In this document: positions 29,819 to 34,666 of the stretch, piece after piece
How positions within the stretch are numbered: position 1 is the stretch's first letter
Layout of the letters: each line of letters starts with the position of its first letter
NCBI GenBank assembly: GCA_026770575.1
Contig: MU657180.1
Span: forward strand, 588,587 to 623,252
Source of the DNA: Pelagophyceae sp. CCMP2097
Lineage: Eukaryota; Sar; Pelagophyceae
Length of the DNA: 34,666 nucleotides
Direction: 5' to 3'
Position numbers and translations under genes: made by a program
Notes under the pieces: model-generated
The model's input: only the letters and a program-made list of their open reading frames with translations
Told to the model about the DNA's origin: nothing
Database searches by the model: none

Positions 29819-30223
29819 AAGGCACAACGACGCCTATGGATGGCTTTTCCGGCAAATATCGGTCGATACTATCGACAGGAATCCCGGCAAATATCGACTG
29901 GGAATCGACGATTATCGACTTTTTTACACTTAAATATCTCAATAAAGGCAAAATTAAGATTTTATAAAATCTTTATTGAGAAATATGTTAAAACAAACGT
30001 AAATAAGATTTAATTAAATCTTAAATATGCCTTTATTGAGATATTAAATTGCGAAATGACGAAAAACATGGTATTTGCGAGCGTCAGATTGTGTTGAGTC
30101 TAGCAAATAACGACGATTTTCCCGGTAATCCCGGCAAATGTCGATGAAATATCGCCGATTATCGTTTCGGCAAAAATCCCGGCAAATATCGATCGCGCCT
30201 ATGCATAGCTGTCGTTGTGCCTT
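29819..30223. mobile_element. 405-bp TIR element with 10-bp target duplication
   Basis: The ends AAGGCACAACGAC and GTCGTTGTGCCTT are inverted copies, with similarity continuing to about 27 bp. The 10-bp word GCTCTCTCTC flanks it at 29809-29818 and 30224-30233. The interior is AT-rich, contains four CCCGGCAAATATCGA-type subterminal repeats (about 29848, 29882, 30130, 30178) and inverted ATAAAG stretches near 29943-30046, and has no ORF. A duplication of 9-10 bp fits Mutator-like elements. It inserted about 20 bp upstream of the start of the kelch pseudogene. The flanking word is low complexity, so its exact length is uncertain. Confidence 0.8.
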
Positions 30224-30233
30224 GCTCTCTCTC

Positions 30234-30647
30234 TGCGCGCGAATCGCTGAACGTATTTCGCCGGGTTTTCCAAGAGACGGCCCTTCTCAGCTTAGTACAC
30301 ATCCCCGGCCGATGGACGCACGTCGTCTTGTCTGGATGCGACTCTAGGATCCCCTGGAATACTGATTCGTGCGAGGCACCTATTGCTTTTGAGGCAAAGT
30401 GGCCGTACCGTGCGGCCCTAGTCATCTTCCGCCTCGCACGGCCCAAACTCCGACGTCGCCGGCAGAGGCCCGCAAACCAGAGAGCCGCCGGAGCGCCGCG
30501 GCCCTCGCGCGGCGGTGCGAGAGTCGTGCCGAGCATCTTCTCCGCAAGGTCCGGATCCCGAACAAGCTCGATTTCGTATGATGCATCGAGCCCCGTCCGA
30601 GGCCGGGGCGCGAGAGGACAAGACTTGGACTTCCGTTGTTGTTGGGT
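30234..30647. other. Spacer beyond H2B, possible coding scrap
   Basis: On the minus strand about 30450-30590 encodes a protein-like stretch (SYEIELVRDPDLAEKMLG) in a longer ORF that is otherwise a shadow of H2B. No gene model is supported. Confidence 0.3.
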
Positions 30648-30663
30648 GGTGTTGTGAAACACC
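30648..30663 (-). terminator. Histone-type 3' stem-loop of H2B
   Basis: On the minus strand GGTGTT-TCAC-AACACC forms a 6-bp stem with a 4-nt loop, 91 nt after the H2B stop. It is preceded by an AACAACC stretch and followed by ACCC. This geometry equals the histone mRNA stem-loop bound by SLBP. The same stem occurs after H2A and H3 in this window. Confidence 0.8.
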
Positions 30664-30754
30664 GGTTGTTGTGATTTTGTCGTCGTTCGAGTCGCGAAGC
30701 GTCGTTGTCCTTGCCGACGATGCGCCGTGCGCCTCGGTCCGGCGGCGGAGCTGC

Positions 30755-31114
30755 TTAGGCAGTGCCGGCGCTGGTGAACTTGGTGACGGCCTTGGTGCCC
30801 TCGGACACGGCGTGCTTGGAGAGCTCGCCGGGGAGCATGAGGCGGACGGCCGTCTGGATCTCGCGCGACGACATGGTCGCCTTCTTCGAGTAGCGGCCGA
30901 GCTTGGAGGCCTCGAGCGCGATGCGCTCGAAGATGTCGTTGATGAACGAGTTCATGATCGACATGCCCTTCTTGGAGATGCCCGTGTCCGGGTGGACCTG
31001 CTTCAGGACGCGGTAGATGTACGTCGAGTACGACTCGACACGCTTCTTCTTCTTCTTGCCCTCGGCGGCCTTCTTCGGCGCCTTGGCGCTCTTCTTCGAC
31101 GGGGTCTTGGCCAT
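30755..31114 (-). CDS. Histone H2B
   Basis: A 119-residue core histone from ATG 31114. The Lys-rich tail ([20 protein letters not shown]) leads into the H2B fold: [40 protein letters not shown], and the C-terminal [20 protein letters not shown] segment. It pairs with H2A in the nucleosome. The longer ORF to 31228 adds non-histone residues and is rejected. The last residues (TSAGTA) differ from the usual TSSK end. It is divergent from H2A across 373 bp. No intron. Confidence 0.97.
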   Translation of the reverse strand: MAKTPSKKSAKAPKKAAEGKKKKKRVESYSTYIYRVLKQVHPDTGISKKGMSIMNSFINDIFERIALEASKLGRYSKKATMSSREIQTAVRLMLPGELSKHAVSEGTKAVTKFTSAGTA

Positions 31115-31487
31115 GGTTGCTACGGGGTGCTTCGAGGCGACGAGAGATCGCTGCTCGCACGAGTGGGAGCAGGAAAGTGTTTTGACCCGAAGCCTGTGAT
31201 TCCGAAGCGCAGCAGCCCATATATTCAAACGGAACTCTTCGTGTTCGCGGTGTGTGGCGGGCCCTCGCGGCTGGGCGGCTGCTCGGGGGCGTCCGGGGCG
31301 ACCCTATCGCGATGCCGGAGCGTTCTATTCAATCCTCCTTCCAACGCGGCCTCGGCGTCGTCGATTTCGAGTCCAACGGACGGCTGGGATTCCGGAGCGC
31401 AGCAGCCGACGGCCGCCTTCCTCGACAAAGGCCAGCTCTCCACTGGCAGCACACCCGCACTCCCGTCTCACCGCACACTTCGACACC
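31115..31487. promoter_or_regulatory. Divergent H2B/H2A promoter
   Basis: This 373-bp spacer must drive both genes. A 20-bp word, GATTCCGRAGCGCAGCAGCC, occurs twice in the same orientation at 31198-31217 and 31388-31407. That is about 85 bp upstream of each ATG region on the H2B and H2A sides respectively. CATATATT at 31218-31225 is TATA-like for H2B. ATTCAA occurs at about 31222 and 31327. Confidence 0.65.
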
Positions 31488-31886
31488 ATGTCTGGCAAGG
31501 GCAAGGGCGGCCGCGGCAAGGGCAAGACGGGCGGCGAGAAGGCCACGTCCAGGGCCTCCAAGGCGGGCCTCCAGTTCCCCGTCGGCCGCATCGGCCGCTA
31601 CCTCAAGCAGGGCAAGTACTGCACGCGCATCGGCGCCGGCGCGCCCGTGTACCTCGCCGCGGTCCTCGAATACCTCTGCGCCGAGATCCTCGAGCTCGCC
31701 GGCAACGCGGCGCGCGACAACAAGAAGGCGCGCATCGTGCCGCGCCACCTCCAGCTCGCCGTGCGCAACGACGAGGAGCTGAACAAGCTCCTCGGCGGCG
31801 TCACCATCGCCTCGGGCGGCGTGCTCCCGAACATCCACGCCGTGCTCCTCCCGAAGAAGACCAAGGGCAAGGAGTCAGAGGAGTAA
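31488..31886 (+). CDS. Histone H2A
   Basis: A 132-residue core histone from ATG 31488. It starts [20 protein letters not shown] and contains [54 protein letters not shown] and the C-terminal [10 protein letters not shown]. There is no SQ-(E/D)-hydrophobic ending, so it is not an H2A.X type. Intronless. The acidic patch residues around [13 protein letters not shown] are present. Confidence 0.97.
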   Translation: MSGKGKGGRGKGKTGGEKATSRASKAGLQFPVGRIGRYLKQGKYCTRIGAGAPVYLAAVLEYLCAEILELAGNAARDNKKARIVPRHLQLAVRNDEELNKLLGGVTIASGGVLPNIHAVLLPKKTKGKESEE

Positions 31887-31973
31887 ATCTGCGGCGCCGA
31901 CGACGCTGCGGAGCTTCCTCCGAGACGGCGCGTTCCTTCCGAGGGACGTTCTTCGCTCAAAACAACAACCACC

Positions 31974-31989
31974 GGTGTTTCTTAACACC
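31974..31989 (+). terminator. Histone-type 3' stem-loop of H2A
   Basis: GGTGTT-TCTT-AACACC lies 88 nt after the H2A stop and is followed by ACCCC. It fits the metazoan consensus GGYYYTHHTHARRRCC except for one compensated pair (G-C instead of Y-R). This supports stem-loop-type rather than polyadenylated histone mRNA. Confidence 0.82.
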
Positions 31990-32241
31990 ACCCCAAAACG
32001 ACGGACACGCGACGAAGAGAGGCCCTTCGACTCGAGACCATAGTTGGCAGACGTGGAACGTCGAAAATTTGAGGATAGCAATGCGATTGGAGGCGTCGCG
32101 TTGGGAGCGCGGCCCGCCGCGTCGCTCCTTGAGCACCCCCCTCGGCTTCAGCGCGGCCGATCGAGCACGCCCGTACACATTACGATGCGCGTTTGGCGTC
32201 GATGCGTGCATCGGGAGATTACGGCGTTGGGTGTTGAATGG

Positions 32242-32313
32242 ACGATCTGCTGTTTTCGGACGCGGGCGGCCCGCTGGTGCGGGGCCGCGGCTCGCCGTCA
32301 TGAGCGCAGACGT
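32242..32313 (-). ncRNA. Candidate SECIS element of the deiodinase-like gene
   Basis: On the minus strand, 4 nt after the stop, ACGTCTGC (32313-32306) pairs with GCAGATCGT (32250-32242, one bulge) as helix I. An internal loop and then ATGA (32301-32298) opposite GA (32257-32256) give the non-Watson-Crick core. A GC-rich helix II includes GCGGCC/GGCCGC. The apical loop carries CC, not the commoner AA. Position, core and helix I fit a eukaryotic SECIS; helix II has mismatches, so this is a candidate only. Confidence 0.45.
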
Positions 32314-32316
32314 GCA

Positions 32317-33063
32317 TCAGCAGCAGAGGCGCCTGCAGAGGTCGCGGACCGCGCCGTCGAACGAGCATCCATCGGGCTCGGCGACCCAATCCACCTTGCC
32401 CGCGGCGTCGAAGACGTACAATCGCAGCGGCCAGGGCGCATAGAGCTTTTCAAAGGGCTCGCCGCGCTCCGGGTCGTCGACGAAGGTGTCCATGTCGATG
32501 CCGTACTCGGCGACGAAGCGCCGGGCGAGCCTCAAGCGCGCCGCGAGCGTCTTCGGCTGCTCGACGACCACGGGCTCGCCCGAGGGCACGCCGCGCGCGG
32601 AGCGCAGCGGCCACTCGTCGGTGGCGTGCGCCTCTGCGATGTAGACGAACTTCCACACCGCGGCGCGCCGCCCCGCGGCCGACGCCGAAGCGCGCGAGAG
32701 CAGCGGCCCGAGTACGCGCCACGGCGGTCAGGAGATGGACCCGGCGACGACGACGAGCGGCCGCGCGTTGCCCAGTTCGCGCTGGAGCAGCGGAACCGCA
32801 GCGTTTGCGGCGAGCGACCACACGGCGACGGCCGGCGCGGCGTCGCCCGCGTGGACGTCGCCGTGTCTCCCACGGTTGTAGCGGACGTAGTGCGCCACCT
32901 CCGGGTGTCGCAGCGCCGCCGCGCGCAGCAGCGCTACGCGCCGGTCGACGCGCGCCTCGTCGCCTTGCGTGACGGCGGCGAGCGACTCGCGCGCCACGCG
33001 GCGTTGCACCTCAGTCGCCACGTCGATCCAGTCGCCCGCGCCCGAACGCTCCGCGTCCTCCAT
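32317..33063 (-). CDS. Iodothyronine-deiodinase-like selenoprotein (in-frame TGA = Sec)
   Basis: From ATG 33063 the frame encodes 248 residues if the TGA at 32728-32730 is read as selenocysteine (residue 112). The context is RPLVVVAGSIS-Sec-PPWR, matching the deiodinase active site RPL-V-x-GS-x-x-Sec-PP-F. Downstream are FVYIAEAHATDEW, with the conserved EAHA-D-W and its His, and PFEKLYAPWPLRLYVFDAAG, also typical. The fold is thioredoxin-like. Animal enzymes reductively deiodinate thyroid hormones; algal relatives have unknown substrates, so redox or dehalogenase function is inferred. The frame is open upstream to the TGA closing the ubiquitin-like ORF at 33175, so the true start may lie further 5'. 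A candidate SECIS follows the stop. Confidence 0.82.
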
Positions 33064-33174
33064 CGCCAACTGCGTCGCCGGAGACCGCCGCAGCGCGTCC
33101 TCGACCCCGAGCAGCGCCACGAGAAACCCCTCGTCCGCTCCATCGTCCGCCGTGTCCGCCGCCGCGTCACCGGC

Positions 33175-33744
33175 TCACGACCTTGCCCGCTTCGAAGGCG
33201 GGCTGCTGCAGCCGCCGCGCGCCGCGGCGAGCGCGCTCCGAAGGCGTGCGACGTACGCGTCCGTCGACTCGCCAGCGCGCCGCTCGTCGTCGTCGCCATC
33301 GTCGTCGTCGTCGTCGCCGTCGCCGTCATAACTGCCGTCGCCGCCATCATCGCCCGATGCTCCGTCCGTGCGGCGGGGGGGCGCTAACTCGTGCGCGCGG
33401 CGCGCGATGTCTTTGGCCGTCTCGTTGCACCAGAAGATATCAACGTTGCCGCAGGGCGTGGCGACGGTGACTTGCAGTGGGAGGCCGTCCTGCGCCGACG
33501 ATTCGTGGTACATGCCGCCGCGGAGGCGGAGGACGAGGTGCAATGTGGCATGTGCTGTAATGTTGTACGAGGCGAGCCTGTAAGCGTCTTCGAGCTGCTC
33601 GCCGGCGAAGATGAGCCTCTGCTCGTCGTTCGGGATGTCCTCATTGGCCTGGATCTGCTTCTTGAGCTGCGCGATGGTGGTAAAAAACGGGCGGACCTCG
33701 AGCGTGATCGTCTTGTCCGCGAGCGTCTTGGCAAAGATCTGCAT
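33175..33744 (-). CDS. Ubiquitin-like protein with C-terminal extension
   Basis: A 189-residue ORF begins [17 protein letters not shown] and ends its first domain [10 protein letters not shown] at about residue 77, a close ubiquitin relative. The equivalents of Lys48 (FAGEQLEDA) and Lys63 (NITAHATL) are not lysine, while Lys6, Lys11, Ile44, His68 and the LRGG tail are kept. The following segment ([16 protein letters not shown], then a helix) could be a second degenerate ubiquitin fold. It leads to an Asp-rich linker. The frame is continuous with the deiodinase-like gene after the TGA at 33175-33177. It is also continuous upstream with another ubiquitin-like segment that is cut by a TAG. Confidence 0.75.
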   Translation of the reverse strand: MQIFAKTLADKTITLEVRPFFTTIAQLKKQIQANEDIPNDEQRLIFAGEQLEDAYRLASYNITAHATLHLVLRLRGGMYHESSAQDGLPLQVTVATPCGNVDIFWCNETAKDIARRAHELAPPRRTDGASGDDGGDGSYDGDGDDDDDDGDDDERRAGESTDAYVARLRSALAAARGGCSSPPSKRARS

Positions 33745-33813
33745 CGGCCGTTTCGAGTCCGACTGGCCGTAGAAGACGAGCGTCGAGTGCGCGTAGAAAT
33801 CGTGGTCGAGCAG

Positions 33814-34029
33814 CTAACGGTCGTCGTCGAGGGGCGTGCCGTCGACGAGTAAGAGCCAAAAGTCTCCAGGCGCCGTCTTCCAAGGCGCGTCGAGGATCTT
33901 GCGCTTAACCGCCGCGACCATCATAATGCGCATGAATATGCTGACGCCTTCGCCCCCCAGTTGGCATCCCTGATGAACCACGACCGAAGTGCCAAAGTGA
34001 TTGGTGGCCCATACCTCTGTGAGGAGACG
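33814..34029 (-). pseudogene. Upstream ubiquitin-like segment ended by TAG
   Basis: In the same frame as the next ORF, residues before the TAG (33814-33816) include VKRKILDAPW and WLLLVDGTPLDDDR. After the TAG come [16 protein letters not shown]. Together these parallel the second half of ubiquitin. The frame opens at 34029, just after TAG at 34030-34032. CTCCTCACAG ending at 34017 is a possible splice acceptor. An internal ATG is at 33933. Either the gene carries a nonsense mutation or the real protein starts at 33744. Confidence 0.5.
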
Positions 34030-34032
34030 CTA

Positions 34033-34449
34033 CGCTTTATGTGCTGATGCGCTCTCCGAGGCACTGGCACCGGGCCTCCGGGCCTGGAAGCCGACCTTTG
34101 ATGCGGGTTTGACGGTCTTTCCCTTTTGGGTCAGCCCCAACCAGGGTGGATATTAAGCTAGCAACCTCGCTGGTGGATTATGATGGTGGTCTTTGGCAAC
34201 GCCTTCTTCCTTGGATTATCGTTGCTTGCTCTTGTGATTATAGATTCAACCTCCTTGTGGGATTACGGCAACGTCGCCCTGTTTGCAGCCTCGTGCCAGG
34301 GTTATAGGTCCCCTAACGCAAGGATGGGATTTGAAAGGGGGGGGCACACGTGCTTGCGGGATGACGAACAACTTAAACCTGTGCGACCTGGGAACGAGGC
34401 ACTTGCGAGTCCGTCGAATGATACCATACTGTTCCCGTGTCTTTTGGGT
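34033..34449. other. Spacer with long repeat copy
   Basis: Contains the plus-strand repeat copy at 34063-34165 and otherwise no supported gene. A 99-codon ORF at 34180-34479 runs through the H3 stem-loop and is rejected. Confidence 0.6.
34063..34165 (+). repeat. Interspersed repeat, long copy
   Basis: Collinear with the complement of 23581-23690: GGGCCTCCGGGCCTGGAAGC, CCTTTGA, GGGTTTG, CAGCCCCA and CCAGGGTGGATATTAAGC. Differences are a few substitutions and small indels. Confidence 0.75.
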
Positions 34450-34465
34450 GGTGTTAAAAAACACC
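34450..34465 (-). terminator. Histone-type 3' stem-loop of H3
   Basis: On the minus strand GGTGTT-TTTT-AACACC, preceded by CCAACCAACC and followed by ACCC, lies 65 nt after the H3 stop. The stem is identical to those of H2A and H2B; only the loop differs. Confidence 0.8.
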
Positions 34466-34529
34466 GGTTGGTTGGTTGAGTGCGGTCGTCGACGAGTCGT
34501 CTCCGGCCGCCAGGCAGAGCGAGGCGCAT

Positions 34530-34666
<137 letters not shown>

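Noticed and set aside
30515..32443. 642-codon plus-strand ORF spanning H2B and H2A
   Set aside because: It runs antisense to H2B and out of frame through H2A; open only because of high GC.
33175..33177. Second selenocysteine codon
   Set aside because: The TGA lies in a charged, disordered-looking stretch (KRARS) without redox context; kept only as a possibility in the fusion finding.

Overview
This is eukaryotic nuclear DNA: GC-rich single-copy genes with short spliceosomal introns (about 41-292 bp), divergent core-histone genes, a PiT phosphate transporter, a BT1-family transporter, and many small non-autonomous transposons in lower-GC spacers. A deiodinase-like reading frame with an in-frame TGA at the selenocysteine position, a YihA/EngB GTPase with a plastid-type N-terminal extension, and KCTD-kelch and Sel1/MYND/RING families suggest a selenium-using stramenopile alga. 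A pelagophyte (Aureococcus or a relative) is my best guess. That is inference; no rRNA or organelle marker is present.

Layout. 1-4.5 kb is repeat-rich and gene-poor: a PHD-finger ORF, a small conserved-looking ORF, and two segments bounded by inverted repeats. 4.5-5.6 kb (-) is an intact MYND-RING-Sel1 gene. 6.0-6.8 kb (+) is an unknown ORF. 7.0-11.6 kb is a repeat nest: a PIF1-helicase-like fragment, tRNA-derived repeats, a 499-bp duplication, two TIR elements, a hairpin and a 90-N gap. It ends at an abrupt junction with a WD40 gene fragment (11.57-12.2 kb, +). 12.4-13.66 kb (-) is a spliced gene with SILK and RVxF PP1-docking motifs. 13.86-15.61 kb (+) is a four-exon EngB GTPase. 15.85-16.82 kb (-) is a decayed paralogue of the MYND-RING-Sel1 gene. 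17.55-19.09 kb (+) is an intact KCTD-kelch gene. 19.1-20.6 kb holds minisatellites and coding-like scraps. 20.68-23.40 kb (-) is a nine-exon BT1-family transporter. 25.72-27.73 kb (+) is a three-exon PiT transporter. 28.19-29.80 kb (-) is a KCTD-kelch pseudogene with a TIR element inserted just upstream. 30.75-31.89 kb holds divergent H2B and H2A. 32.2-34.03 kb (-) holds a ubiquitin-like ORF and, in the same frame, the deiodinase-like selenoprotein with a SECIS-like hairpin. The 3' end of histone H3 runs off the right edge.

Links between genes. The three histone genes share a 6-bp stem, 4-nt loop hairpin 65-92 nt after their stops, replacing a poly(A)-type 3' end. Several introns use GC-AG boundaries, supported by family-conserved protein sequence across the junctions. 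The two KCTD-kelch copies verify each other's intron and reveal the mutations that killed the second copy. The remaining genes are unrelated housekeeping or transport functions and do not form an operon-like unit.
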